From CAZBBC01 sp964489835 (GTDB taxonomy: Bacteria > Calditrichota > Calditrichia > JAJRVZ01), in NCBI GenBank assembly GCA_964489835.1, contig CAZBBC010000003.1, positions 50,345 to 114,344 on the forward strand: a stretch of 64,000 bases of DNA, read 5' to 3'. The notes under the pieces were generated by a model. It saw only the letters and a list, made by a program, of their open reading frames with translations, did no database searches and was not told where the DNA came from. Numbering within the stretch: position 1 is the first letter of the stretch; each line of letters starts with the position of its first letter. Of the stretch, positions 1 through 8,693 are shown one piece after another. The position numbers and the translations under genes are program-made.

Positions 1-33
1 TAAGCATATAAACGATCGGAAATAGAGTTAACA

Positions 34-678
34 ATGGTTGATAATAAAAGATTTATCTCATTTGAAGGGATTGATTTTTCCGGTAAAACGACACAAATTA
101 ACCGATTGGAAGATCGCTTAAAAAAGATAAACAAAAATATTACTATCCTGCGGGAGCCGGGGGGAACTGTTATTTCTGAACATATTCGAGACATCCTTCT
201 CGACAATAAACTGCAAGAAATGACTCCGATATGTGAAGTTTTTCTATATAGTGCTGCAAGAAACCAGCTGGTAAATGAAAAAATCACTAAAGAGTTGAAA
301 GCAGGGAACTTTGTTATTGCAGATCGGTATGTAGATTCTACGACTGCTTATCAGGGCTTTGGCAGGTCATTACCATTGGATCTGATAGATACTATTAACC
401 AGGCGGCTACCAGTGGTCTTATGCCCGGAATTACATTTATTCTCGACATTGATCCGCTGGAGATTATTGAGAGAAAGAAAAGCAGGAATCTTGAAATGGA
501 TCGTTTGGAATCATCCGGTATTAAATTTTATCATCGCGTACGTAAAGGATATCATAAAATTGCCGAACTAGATCCAAGTAGAGTAAAAATTATTGATGCC
601 GGTTTGACGATTAATCAAATTTCTGATCAGATCTGGGAATTTGTTACAGAAAAAATAAATTATAACTATAACAAATAA
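34..678 (+). CDS. tmk: thymidylate kinase
   Basis: dTMP kinase, phosphorylating dTMP to dTDP with ATP in the cytoplasm for DNA synthesis. The protein has 214 residues, the usual length for the family. The P-loop FEGIDFSGKTTQ lies at residues 10-21, the DR(Y) substrate-binding motif is in ADRYVDSTTAYQG near residue 97, and a basic LID stretch (RKKSRNLEMDRLE) lies around 150-162. The ATG at 34 is the only sensible start before the P-loop; no strong Shine-Dalgarno is visible. It ends 16 bases before the processing protease and is probably cotranscribed with it. Confidence 0.96.
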   Translation: MVDNKRFISFEGIDFSGKTTQINRLEDRLKKINKNITILREPGGTVISEHIRDILLDNKLQEMTPICEVFLYSAARNQLVNEKITKELKAGNFVIADRYVDSTTAYQGFGRSLPLDLIDTINQAATSGLMPGITFILDIDPLEIIERKKSRNLEMDRLESSGIKFYHRVRKGYHKIAELDPSRVKIIDAGLTINQISDQIWEFVTEKINYNYNK

Positions 679-694
679 AGTAGGTGAGCAATTT

Positions 695-2377
695 ATGAAG
701 CGACAACATTTTATCCTTGCAATATTTAGTTTATTCATTCTGCTGACGCCTTTGGCATATCAGACAATGTATCTTCAAGCAGATGAATCCGATTATTATT
801 CAAAAATAAAACTGGGGCTGAATTATTTTCAGAAAACTTATGATCGGGTTCAGGCACATTATGTCGAAGAAATTGATCCATACGAATTTGTAAAAGCCGG
901 TATTGAGGGTATGCTCGGGGCATTGGATCCGTACACAGTGTTTATAGAGCAGGAAGCAGATACAAGGCTAAAAATTATAACAACCGGCAAATACGGTGGT
1001 GTCGGTATGGAAATCGGGATGCGCAATAATCGTGTCACGATTATTAGTCCCATGGATAATTCCCCCGCCCAAAAAGCAGGTATCCAGGCCGGAGATTTTA
1101 TTGAAGCGATTAACGGATATAATGTTACCAGTTCATCACTGGAAAAAATATCCCAAAAACTGCGAGGCCCGGTTGGCAGTGAAGTCGAGCTAACCATTAA
1201 ACGACCCGGTTACACCGATGATATAATCTTATCCCTGAAGCGGGAAGAAATCGTTATTGAGGATGTTAATTTTGCTGAATTTATTCAACCTGGAGTCGCC
1301 TATATTCGTTTGACGGGATTTACCGATAAAGCCGGCTCTGAACTACGCAGGGCGATTAAAGAACTTGAATTAAAAAGCGAAATTGAGGTTTTTATACTTG
1401 ATCTACGTGGTAATTCAGGTGGATTATTAGAGGCAGCCGTTGAGGTTTTGGGTGTATTTTTACCCAATGGAACAACGGTTGTAACGACAAAAGGCTTTCG
1501 TGACGGTGAACATTCATTCGAAACGCATAACGATCCGCTCCTTCCCAAAACACCTTTGGCTGTTCTGGTTGACCAGGGAAGTGCCAGTGCTTCAGAAATT
1601 GTCGCTGGTGCTTTGCAAGATCTTGATCGCTCAATCATCGTTGGAACCAGTACTTTTGGGAAGGGATTGGTTCAAAAAGTATATAACATCGATAAAAATA
1701 ATAGTACCAAAGTAAAGGTAACAACGGCAAAATATTATATTCCGAGCGGAAGATGTGTACAGAAACAGGATTATACCGAAAATAAAACACTCTTTTACCA
1801 TGGAGAAGCGGATTGTACGCTTTCAACAATTGAAAATTCTGCGTATTATACAATTAACAACAGACAGGTTTATGAGAAGGGAGGGATAACTCCTGACCGG
1901 TTTGTAGAGGGTGACGATGTTCCTCTCGTTATAATGGAACTATGGAGGAAAAGTCTTTTCTTCAATTTTGCTGTTGATTATCATCAAAAACATCCGATAA
2001 ATTCGAAAGAGATCGAAATAACTGAGAGTATGTTTAATGATTTCGTCTCATTTGTTCAATCAAAAAATTTTGTTTATAAAATTGAAGGAGAGAACGAAGT
2101 GCTGGCTTTTCTAAAAACGGCCAGAGAAGAGAGTCTGCCAAAGGATATTATCGATTCGGGCGAGGATCTTCTGAAACACTTAAATGAATTGAAAACAAAT
2201 GATTTACTGAACCAGAAAAATGAAATCAGGAATATTCTTCTTTCTGAACTGGCTGAGAAATATTATGGAAACAGAGAAAAAATTCGTTACAGCCTAAAAA
2301 ACGATGAGCAGTTGCACGCTGCAATGGACGTTGTATTAAATAAAAGTGAGTATAAAAAGATTCTTGCAATCAAGTAA
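695..2377 (+). CDS. C-terminal processing (S41) protease
   Basis: Tail-specific protease of the CtpA/Prc family, expected in the periplasm where it trims or degrades proteins by their C-termini. A hydrophobic N-terminal segment (residues 7-22) is a signal peptide or anchor. A PDZ domain covers about 95-175 (GKYGGVGMEIG start). The catalytic Ser298 lies in QGSASASEI and Lys323 in FGKGLVQ; their 25-residue spacing equals that of Ser430/Lys455 in E. coli Prc. At 560 residues it has a C-terminal helical extension of about 150 residues with no recognised domain. The start is set by the ribosome site AGGTGAG upstream of ATG 695. Confidence 0.95.
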   Translation: MKRQHFILAIFSLFILLTPLAYQTMYLQADESDYYSKIKLGLNYFQKTYDRVQAHYVEEIDPYEFVKAGIEGMLGALDPYTVFIEQEADTRLKIITTGKYGGVGMEIGMRNNRVTIISPMDNSPAQKAGIQAGDFIEAINGYNVTSSSLEKISQKLRGPVGSEVELTIKRPGYTDDIILSLKREEIVIEDVNFAEFIQPGVAYIRLTGFTDKAGSELRRAIKELELKSEIEVFILDLRGNSGGLLEAAVEVLGVFLPNGTTVVTTKGFRDGEHSFETHNDPLLPKTPLAVLVDQGSASASEIVAGALQDLDRSIIVGTSTFGKGLVQKVYNIDKNNSTKVKVTTAKYYIPSGRCVQKQDYTENKTLFYHGEADCTLSTIENSAYYTINNRQVYEKGGITPDRFVEGDDVPLVIMELWRKSLFFNFAVDYHQKHPINSKEIEITESMFNDFVSFVQSKNFVYKIEGENEVLAFLKTAREESLPKDIIDSGEDLLKHLNELKTNDLLNQKNEIRNILLSELAEKYYGNREKIRYSLKNDEQLHAAMDVVLNKSEYKKILAIK

Positions 2378-2413
2378 GATTTCATTTAAAATATATAAAT
2401 ATATATATGTATT

Positions 2414-2445
2414 AAAAGGATTGATTTGATCAATCCTTTTTTTTA
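2414..2445 (+). terminator. Rho-independent terminator after the S41 protease
   Basis: A perfect 12-bp stem (2414-2425 with 2429-2440, three-base loop TTG) runs into a T tract (2437-2444). It closes the tmk-protease unit. Confidence 0.9.
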
Positions 2446-2466
2446 TGTCTTTAAGTAATAGGATCA

Positions 2467-3879
2467 ATGATATCTAAAATTAATAAAAACACCCGGGATT
2501 TGTTTGATAAAATATCAGCCGTCGGCGAAGAGGTGGGTACTTGTGTCTATGTTGTGGGAGGATATGTACGAGATCTATTACGTGGACAAGATGGTTTGGA
2601 TCTTGATTTCGTTGTTATCGGAGATGCCCTCGATTTCTGCCGTGAATTAAAAAAAAGAATACGGGCTGGATCCGTTGTTAACTACCCCCGGTTTGGAACC
2701 TGTATGATGGAATATCGTAACCACAAATTGGAATTCGTTTCTGCCCGGAAAGAATCTTATCTTAAAGACTCAAGAAAACCTGACGTAAAACGGGCAGATT
2801 TACTTACAGATTTAAGTCGTCGTGATTTTACTATCAACGCAATGGCAATGAATATTCAACCGGATCATTTTGGAGAGATAACGGATCCTTATAATGGTAA
2901 GAATGATTTAAAATTAGGGTTGATTCGTACTCCGCTCGAACCCGAACAAACATTTTCAGATGATCCATTGCGTATGATGCGTGCTATTCGTTTTGCCACA
3001 CAATTTTCCTTCAAAATTGCTCCGGATGCTTTATCAGCATTGCAAAGGGCCGCCGACCGGATAAAAATCATTTCTCAGGAGAGAATTACCGCAGAATTTA
3101 GCAAAATCCTGTTAACAAAAAAGCCCTCTGTGGGTATTAATCTTCTTGAAAAAAACGGTCTGCTTAATCACTTTTTTCCCGAGCTGTCCGACACCCAGGG
3201 TATTGAGCAACGAAATTCTTACCATCACAAAGATGTCTTCTATCATACATTACAAGTACTTGACCAGATATCCCAGTATACGGATAAGCTGGAATTAAAA
3301 CTCGCCGCTGTCTTACATGATATTGCAAAACCGAAAACCAAGCGATTTAATAAAAATACGGGTTGGATATTTCACGGACATGAAGTTATCGGAGAACGAA
3401 TGTCGGCATCAATATTGCACAGATTAAAATATCCAAAAGATATGATTACATATGTACAAAAGCTAGTGCGACTGCATTTGCGACCGATGGCACTTGTATC
3501 CGAAGAAGTAACCGATTCCGCCATTCGACGACTGCTTTTTCTGGCTGGGAATGAATTTGATGATCTTATGATACTTTGCCGGGCTGACATTACTTCTAAG
3601 AATCCGGACAAAGTAAAACGATATTTAAAAAACTACGAGATTGTTCTGGAAAAAGCCCTGGAAGTAGATAAAAAAGATCAACTACGGGCATTTAAAAGTC
3701 CGGTTGATGGGAATGAGATCATGACATTATTTAGCATGCAGCCAGGTCCAAAAGTAGGTCGGGTTAAAAAAATTATTGAAGAGGCTATACTTTCAGGTGA
3801 AATTCCCAACGACCATGATGCTGCCCGTGAATACATCATCACTAAAATTAATTTAAATTCTGATCCCAAAAGTAATTAA
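2467..3879 (+). CDS. cca: tRNA nucleotidyltransferase (CCA-adding) with HD domain
   Basis: Member of the class II poly(A) polymerase/CCA-adding family, which builds or repairs the CCA end of tRNA. The nucleotidyltransferase head shows GGYVRDLL (near 31-38) and the metal-binding LDLDFVV, followed by RRDFTINAMA near residue 120, a hallmark of this family. A C-terminal HD domain follows with LHDIAKPK (about 281-288) and FHGHE. At 470 residues it matches HD-containing bacterial forms. The sequence alone does not separate full CCA-adding activity from A-adding or poly(A) polymerase activity; no second paralogue is present here. The start is ATG 2467 preceded by AGGA. Confidence 0.93.
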   Translation: MISKINKNTRDLFDKISAVGEEVGTCVYVVGGYVRDLLRGQDGLDLDFVVIGDALDFCRELKKRIRAGSVVNYPRFGTCMMEYRNHKLEFVSARKESYLKDSRKPDVKRADLLTDLSRRDFTINAMAMNIQPDHFGEITDPYNGKNDLKLGLIRTPLEPEQTFSDDPLRMMRAIRFATQFSFKIAPDALSALQRAADRIKIISQERITAEFSKILLTKKPSVGINLLEKNGLLNHFFPELSDTQGIEQRNSYHHKDVFYHTLQVLDQISQYTDKLELKLAAVLHDIAKPKTKRFNKNTGWIFHGHEVIGERMSASILHRLKYPKDMITYVQKLVRLHLRPMALVSEEVTDSAIRRLLFLAGNEFDDLMILCRADITSKNPDKVKRYLKNYEIVLEKALEVDKKDQLRAFKSPVDGNEIMTLFSMQPGPKVGRVKKIIEEAILSGEIPNDHDAAREYIITKINLNSDPKSN

Positions 3880-3962
3880 ATATCAAATCTTCTCGTAAAA
3901 TATTTTCCAAATTTAGCAATTAATTCGGAACAAGCTCTGTGCAATCTTTAAAAGGAAATTCC

Positions 3963-5348
3963 ATGAATGCCTTAAGAGTATTAATTCTCGACGATGAGAA
4001 AAAAATTGCTGATAAAGTTGCTGACTATCTTGTAAAACGAGGATATTCGACCCAGACGGCTTATTATCCTTCTCAAGCTTTTAACATCCTCAATCATGAT
4101 ACAATCGATATTTTTATATCCGATGTTATGCTACCGGAGATGAGCGGCTTGGAGATTTTAAAAAAAACCAAAATTTCTTTTCCTCAGGTAGAAGTTATTA
4201 TGATCAGCGGACATGGTGATATGGATATGGTTATTGAAGCAATGCATCAAGGTGCAGTAGATTTTATTAAAAAGCCTTTCAGTTTTTTAGACATTCAGAT
4301 GTCCATTGAGAGAACCGGAAAATATCTAAAATTGCAAAACCAATTGCAACTGGCTGAAAATAGAAATTCATTAATTTCTCGGGATCTGGAAAACCGGATT
4401 GAAAAGAATTTTATCGGGACCAGTAAAAAAATTAAAGCTGTTCTGGAAACAGCCTTAAAGGCCGGTAAAGACAAGGATGCCAGTATTCTTATCACCGGTG
4501 AAAACGGTACCGGTAAAGAAATTATTGCCCGCATCATTCATCATGCCAGTGAACGAAATCATGAAGTGTTCTTCCCGGTAAATTGTTCTGCCATTCCCGA
4601 GTCACTTTTAGAAAGTGAGTTTTTCGGACACCGGAAAGGATCATTTACGGATGCAAAAGAAGATAAAAAAGGATTTTTTGAACTGGCAAATGGCGGTTCC
4701 CTGTTTTTGGACGAAATCGCGGATATGCCTTTTGGATTGCAGGCAAAATTATTAAGAGCCCTTGAAGAGAAAAAAACTAAACGGGTCGGAAGTAATAAAG
4801 AAATCAATGTTGACATTCGGATTATATCAGCAACCAACGAGGATATTGAGAATCAAGTAGGAGAAAAGAAATTCCGGATTGACTTATTCCACCGTATTAA
4901 TACAATCACTATCCCCATACCTCCTCTTCGAGAACGTCCCGGTGATATAAAACCTTTGCTTGAATACTTTGTAGAATACTTTGCCAAGAGGAAAAACAAA
5001 CCGAGACCGTATATTGAGTCTGAGATTATAGAAAGATTAAAATTATATCATTTCCCCGGGAATGTCAGAGAACTCAGAAATATGGTTGAACGTGCACTTA
5101 TTTTATCAGACAATGATATATTAACAACCACAGATTTTCCTCTTACAAACAATAATTGGAAAAGTGATGCATCAGTGAAGCCCGGTTTGGATCTATTAAA
5201 GAATGAATTCCGCCTTATAAAAGAGGCAATGAATCTCTCCGGTTACAATCAAAAAAACGCGGCAAATCTACTAGGAATATCAAGAGATGCATTGATTAGA
5301 AGAATGAAAAAATTTAAAATAACAATTAACAAAAATATTAGCGGATAG
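3963..5348 (+). CDS. sigma54-dependent response regulator (NtrC family)
   Basis: Transcription activator with receiver, AAA+ and Fis-type DNA-binding domains (461 residues from ATG 3963). That ATG is preferred over an in-frame GTG at 3939 because AAAGGA sits just upstream. The receiver has Asp54 in ISDVMLPEMSG. The AAA+ domain has Walker A ITGENGTGKE, Walker B SLFLDEIAD, and GSFTDA (226-231) where most sigma54 activators read GAFTGA. The C-terminal helix-turn-helix is QKNAANLLGISRDALIRRM. No histidine kinase lies beside it, so it is an orphan regulator in this window. Its target is unknown; the imperfect sigma54-like motif downstream is discussed under findings. Confidence 0.93.
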   Translation: MNALRVLILDDEKKIADKVADYLVKRGYSTQTAYYPSQAFNILNHDTIDIFISDVMLPEMSGLEILKKTKISFPQVEVIMISGHGDMDMVIEAMHQGAVDFIKKPFSFLDIQMSIERTGKYLKLQNQLQLAENRNSLISRDLENRIEKNFIGTSKKIKAVLETALKAGKDKDASILITGENGTGKEIIARIIHHASERNHEVFFPVNCSAIPESLLESEFFGHRKGSFTDAKEDKKGFFELANGGSLFLDEIADMPFGLQAKLLRALEEKKTKRVGSNKEINVDIRIISATNEDIENQVGEKKFRIDLFHRINTITIPIPPLRERPGDIKPLLEYFVEYFAKRKNKPRPYIESEIIERLKLYHFPGNVRELRNMVERALILSDNDILTTTDFPLTNNNWKSDASVKPGLDLLKNEFRLIKEAMNLSGYNQKNAANLLGISRDALIRRMKKFKITINKNISG

Positions 5349-5668
5349 AAAACCGGTTGATAGTGCGATTTAGCACAACTGTGTGTTATTAATAACTAAT
5401 TATCCACATTTTTTCTCAATTTTTAAATTAAAAACACACAAATTGTCATTAAATACTGACTTTATAAAAAAATCAGAAAAATTGGCATGGTTATCGTAGG
5501 TTTAGATAAAGACTGCTACTAAAATAACATGCGGTAAAATAAATTAGCAGAAATCAAATAAGGTACGGCGCCGTTTAATTATTTTTATACTTGTATTTCG
5601 GCTAATCTTTAGTATTTTTGGGATTAGATGAAATCTATAACTTATGTAGTGCATAAACGGAGGTTAAT
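5349..5668. other. AT-rich intergenic region upstream of ssb
   Basis: 320 bases without a credible gene. It contains the inferred ssb promoter at 5590-5620 and an imperfect sigma54-like motif at 5483-5498. A short palindrome (CACA-ACT-TGTG) lies near 5373-5385. No terminator hairpin was seen after the regulator gene. Confidence 0.5.
5590..5620 (+). promoter_or_regulatory. putative Bacteroidota-type promoter of ssb
   Basis: CTTG (5590-5593), a 19-base spacer, then TATTTTTG (5613-5620). This matches the TTTG / TAnnTTTG layout known for Bacteroidota primary sigma factors, with one mismatch in the -33 element. It lies 48 bases before the ssb start. It was found by eye, so chance occurrence in AT-rich DNA is possible. 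Confidence 0.4.
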
Positions 5669-6145
5669 ATGTCAAAAGGCACAGTAAACAAAGTCATGCT
5701 CATCGGCCGGTTAGGTCGTGATCCGGAAATGCGTTATACCTCATCCGGAACAGCGGTTGTAAATTTTAGTATGGCTACCAATCATTTTACGAAAGACCAG
5801 AGTGGAAACAATAGTGAACAAACGGAATGGCATAATATCGTAGCATTTGGTCGGACAGCCGAGGTTGCCGGAGAATATTTAACAAAAGGTCGCCTGGTGT
5901 ATATTGAAGGCCGTCTTCAAACCCGCTCATGGGACGATCCAAATGGTCAAAAAAAGTACAAAACAGAAGTCGTCTGTTCCAATCTTCAGCTGCTCGGTGG
6001 AAAAGGAGAGGTAGCAGAGACCACAGAGGAAGACACCTCTTTCATTGAGAATAAAAAGGAAAACAGCAAACCTAAGAAGGAGAAGGAGAAGGAAAAGGAA
6101 AAGGAGACTGCCGCTGCTGAAGAAGAAGATGATCTGCCATTCTGA
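5669..6145 (+). CDS. ssb: single-stranded DNA-binding protein
   Basis: Binds and protects single-stranded DNA during replication, repair and recombination. The OB fold spans about 1-112 (start KVMLIGRLGRDPEMRYT; WHNIVAFGRTAEVAGEYL in the middle). The C-terminus ends in DDLPF, the acidic tip that docks partner proteins. The linker between the OB fold and the tip is unusually repetitive, with alternating Lys-Glu pairs around residues 133-147; this low-complexity stretch is in frame and does not look like an error. At 158 residues it has normal length. GGAGGT upstream of ATG 5669 gives a strong ribosome site. Confidence 0.97.
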   Translation: MSKGTVNKVMLIGRLGRDPEMRYTSSGTAVVNFSMATNHFTKDQSGNNSEQTEWHNIVAFGRTAEVAGEYLTKGRLVYIEGRLQTRSWDDPNGQKKYKTEVVCSNLQLLGGKGEVAETTEEDTSFIENKKENSKPKKEKEKEKEKETAAAEEEDDLPF

Positions 6146-6236
6146 GTTATTAATAGTTTTTAAATTCACTTTGCTATTGTAGCCAAAAACTTTGTTATTT
6201 CAGCAAAATTTGTACAAAGCGGAATAATTTATTTCT

Positions 6237-6262
6237 CGCCCGTCCGAGCCGGGCAGGCAGCG
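6237..6262. repeat. dispersed GC-rich repeat, copy 1
   Basis: The minus strand reads CTGCCTGCCCGGCTC followed by GGACGGGCG. Near-identical cores occur at 13258-13279 and about 52129-52161 on the plus strand. These GC islands stand out in AT-rich intergenic DNA. Confidence 0.55.
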
Positions 6263-6423
6263 CTGCAACGATAGCAATAATTTTTTTGTCTTTTTTCTTT
6301 TGTATTTGATTTGATTGCAGCATCGCTGCGCTATGGATTGACACGGAAGGAATCACCTGTTTTAAAAAGTTTATTTCCGTGTACTTCCGTGGTAAATAAA
6401 TGGACAACGATTCTCATTAAGAG

Positions 6424-6458
6424 ATAAAAAAAAGGCTGCAACATTTGTTGCAGCCTTT
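6424..6458 (-). terminator. strong terminator hairpin, minus-strand orientation
   Basis: Perfect 12-bp stem 6431-6442 with 6447-6458 (AAAGGCTGCAAC), four-base loop. Read on the minus strand the stem is followed by a T run (complement of 6424-6430), as in Rho-independent terminators; on the plus strand there is no T tract. It might still also stop readthrough from ssb. Confidence 0.65.
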
Positions 6459-6713
6459 ACCCAGGATTTATCCCCCAAGCATATATATTTTCATAACGTT
6501 TGAAGCAAATCAATAAGTCAACCGGTTTAATATAAAGTGGGAATCTTAAAATTTCAAGTATTACTTTAAAAGATCTTGCGCTATAATTGCCTCAATACCA
6601 TACCCCATAAATTTACCAGCTTTCATGATGATTGTTTTCCCCTGTCCATAGGATATTATTTTTGATTTATGGTACAAAATTGGCTGTTCTCATCATTATT
6701 TATTTATTAAAAC

Positions 6714-6810
6714 TTCTGTGGTTATTCGTGTCTGGTTTAAAATTTTGTTGATGCGTTTTTTCATCTGATAATTTAAACCGGACACGCATAATCTGTAATA
6801 AAATCACAGG
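6714..6810. repeat. inverted-repeat intergenic element
   Basis: An inner stem pairs GTGTCTGGTTTAAA (6728-6741) with TTTAAACCGGACAC (6772-6785), 14 bp with one wobble. The outer ends CTGTGG and CACAGG extend the symmetry. It resembles the other 'CCACNGA' palindromic repeats in the window. Confidence 0.5.
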
Positions 6811-7053
6811 TATCTTCATCAGGAATACATGGCTGTTTATCAAGGAAAATCTTTTATTTTTGGCTTTACTTATCTAAATTGTAGAATCGGATTTATTAAA
6901 CGACCGCTAATGAGAGAAATAATAAGAATTTTGTTATTTTGAATATATAAACTAAAATGACTTGAAAATCCCTTAGAAAATTGTTTTAATGTACTTTTCT
7001 AAAAAATACAATGGTCTCAACAGCAGGAATATATAAGAATTAAAGAGTTACCC

Positions 7054-7461
7054 ATGGTTTCAAAAAAACAGATACAAGTGTTGTTGCAGCATGCATACGA
7101 CGCGCAGAAAATTGCTCATGCAAAGTATTCGGGATTTAAGGTGGGAGCAGCATTGCAAACACGTGATGGTGAAATATTTAGTGGATGTAATATTGAAAGT
7201 AGTTCTCTGGGGTTAACTATTTGTGCGGAGCGGGTTGCTCTAACCAAGGCACTTTCAGAAGGAAAAACAAAATTTGTTGCCATTTTGATCGTCGGACCAG
7301 TCAAGGATTATTGTCCACCATGTGGCGCCTGCCGCCAGCTTTTATATGATTATGCACCCAATATTGATATCATTTTGACTGATGGAAAGAACATCAAATC
7401 AGTTCCTTTATCAGAGCTGTTACCTTTCGCATTTGAAGAAACAAAATTGAGGATAAAATGA
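7054..7461 (+). CDS. cdd: cytidine deaminase
   Basis: Deaminates cytidine and deoxycytidine to uridine and deoxyuridine in nucleoside salvage. It is the short homotetrameric type of 135 residues. The zinc site is visible as CAERVAL (Cys with catalytic Glu) near residues 53-59 and PPCGACRQ near 88-95. The early FKVGAAL motif positions the substrate. It is the first gene of a four-gene salvage unit: the udk start overlaps its stop codon by four bases. The ribosome site is weak. Confidence 0.96.
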   Translation: MVSKKQIQVLLQHAYDAQKIAHAKYSGFKVGAALQTRDGEIFSGCNIESSSLGLTICAERVALTKALSEGKTKFVAILIVGPVKDYCPPCGACRQLLYDYAPNIDIILTDGKNIKSVPLSELLPFAFEETKLRIK

Positions 7462-8090
7462 AGAAAGGTATCCTCATTGGTATCACAGGTGCATCTGGTT
7501 CCGGAAAAACACTGGTGGCAGAAAATATATATAAACAGCTGGGTTCGGAAGACGTGGTGATCTTACAAGAAGATTCTTATTATAAAGATCTTTCAAACAT
7601 ACCCTTTGATGAGAGAACCGGTCGAAATTTTGATCATCCCGATGCATTTGATCATGATTTATTGCATATTCACGTCAGCGAACTCCTTGAGGGACAAACC
7701 ATTGAACATCCAATCTATGATTATACAACACATAGCCGAAAAACAGAGACTAAAACAGTTGGACCTCATCGCCTCATTGTTCTTGAAGGAATATTAATAT
7801 TTAATGAGCCTGCTATGCGAAAGCTGATGGATATAAAGGTATTTATCGATACAGCACCAGACATATGTTTTATTCGCCGCTTACGCAGAGATATTGAGGA
7901 GCGGGGACGTAATGTTAATTCGATTATCAACCAATATATGGAAACTGTTCGTCCCATGTATTTCCAGTTCATCGAACCTTCTAAGCGCCATGCAGATATT
8001 ATTATTCCTCAAGGTGGACAAAATATTATAGCCGTAGATATATTAACCACAAAAGTAAAATCTTTATTAAGTGACATGGGAGTAGAATAA
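7458..8090 (+). CDS. udk: uridine kinase
   Basis: Phosphorylates uridine and cytidine to UMP and CMP. The P-loop GITGASGSGKT lies at residues 8-18, and the uridine-binding region with NFDHPDAFD and PIYDYTTHSR follows, both typical of bacterial Udk. The length of 210 residues is standard. ATGA overlap with cdd implies translational coupling, and tdk begins directly after its stop. Neighbouring deaminase, thymidine kinase and nucleoside transporter genes support a pyrimidine-salvage operon. Confidence 0.96.
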   Translation: MKKGILIGITGASGSGKTLVAENIYKQLGSEDVVILQEDSYYKDLSNIPFDERTGRNFDHPDAFDHDLLHIHVSELLEGQTIEHPIYDYTTHSRKTETKTVGPHRLIVLEGILIFNEPAMRKLMDIKVFIDTAPDICFIRRLRRDIEERGRNVNSIINQYMETVRPMYFQFIEPSKRHADIIIPQGGQNIIAVDILTTKVKSLLSDMGVE

Positions 8091-8693
8091 GTGGATGCCA
8101 TTGTCCAACGGCACACGGGCTGGATTGAGGTTATTTGCGGAAGTATGTTTTCAGGTAAAACGGAGGAACTCATTCGCCGGGTTCGTCGGGCACAAATTGC
8201 CCGGCAAAAGGTAGCATTGTTCAAACCGGCGATTGATACTCGCTATTCAGAATCGGATATTGTATCTCATGATGCACAGAAATTGCCTTCCCGTGTCGTT
8301 AAGGATGCCAACGAAATAATACCATTATCATTAGAAGCACAGGTAGTTGCCATAGATGAGGCACAATTTTATAAAAAAAACCTCGTAAAAGTATGTAAAA
8401 CCCTTGCAAATATGGGAAAGAGAGTAATTATTGCCGGCTTAGATACCGACTATCGGGGAGAACCGTTCCATCCAATTCCAGAATTATTAGCGGTAGCGGA
8501 ATACATAACAAAGACACATGCCATCTGTGTGGTCTGTGGAAATCCGGCAAATTTTACTCAACGTAAAACAAAATCTTCCAACCAGGTATTAATCGGTACT
8601 TCTGATATTTATGAAGCCAGATGCCGCAATTGCTATGAGCTTCCTATGGAACCTGTAAAAAGAGGAAGACAAAAGGAGAAAAAAAAGAGATGA
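8091..8693 (+). CDS. tdk: thymidine kinase
   Basis: Phosphorylates thymidine to dTMP, feeding the product that Tmk (first gene in the window) uses next. It is a type II (small, tetrameric) enzyme of 200 residues. The P-loop is CGSMFSGKTEE near 16-26, the catalytic region is VAIDEAQF, and the zinc ribbon is CVVCGN...CRNC. The start is inferred to be GTG 8091, immediately after the udk stop, because GGGAG lies 10 bases upstream and no ATG precedes the P-loop. The C-terminus is lysine- and arginine-rich. Confidence 0.95.
   Translation: MDAIVQRHTGWIEVICGSMFSGKTEELIRRVRRAQIARQKVALFKPAIDTRYSESDIVSHDAQKLPSRVVKDANEIIPLSLEAQVVAIDEAQFYKKNLVKVCKTLANMGKRVIIAGLDTDYRGEPFHPIPELLAVAEYITKTHAICVVCGNPANFTQRKTKSSNQVLIGTSDIYEARCRNCYELPMEPVKRGRQKEKKKR

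Larger units (their letters stand above)
6146..7053. other. 908-bp intergenic region with dispersed repeats
   Basis: No complete gene is seen between ssb and cdd. It holds a GC-rich repeat near 6237-6262, a stretch at 6338-6400 of the 'ACGGAAG/CCGTGG' repeat kind, a strong hairpin at 6431-6458, and an inverted-repeat element at 6714-6810. A minus-strand reading frame of about 41 codons ends at 6561 and is not credible as a gene on its own. Confidence 0.6.

Noticed and set aside
859..1197. Long antisense frame inside the S41 protease gene (and similar ones inside accD, guaA, the large barrel and others)
   Set aside because: They run opposite to strongly supported genes, have no ribosome sites or recognisable motifs, and are shadows of codon usage.
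6070..6115. Lys/Glu repeats in ssb as a frameshift or contamination
   Set aside because: The frame stays open and ends in the canonical DDLPF tip; low-complexity linkers are normal in SSB proteins.
6561..6686. Minus-strand frame of about 41 codons ending at 6561
   Set aside because: No ribosome site or family likeness, and only 22 codons from its first ATG. Kept only as context for the terminator finding.
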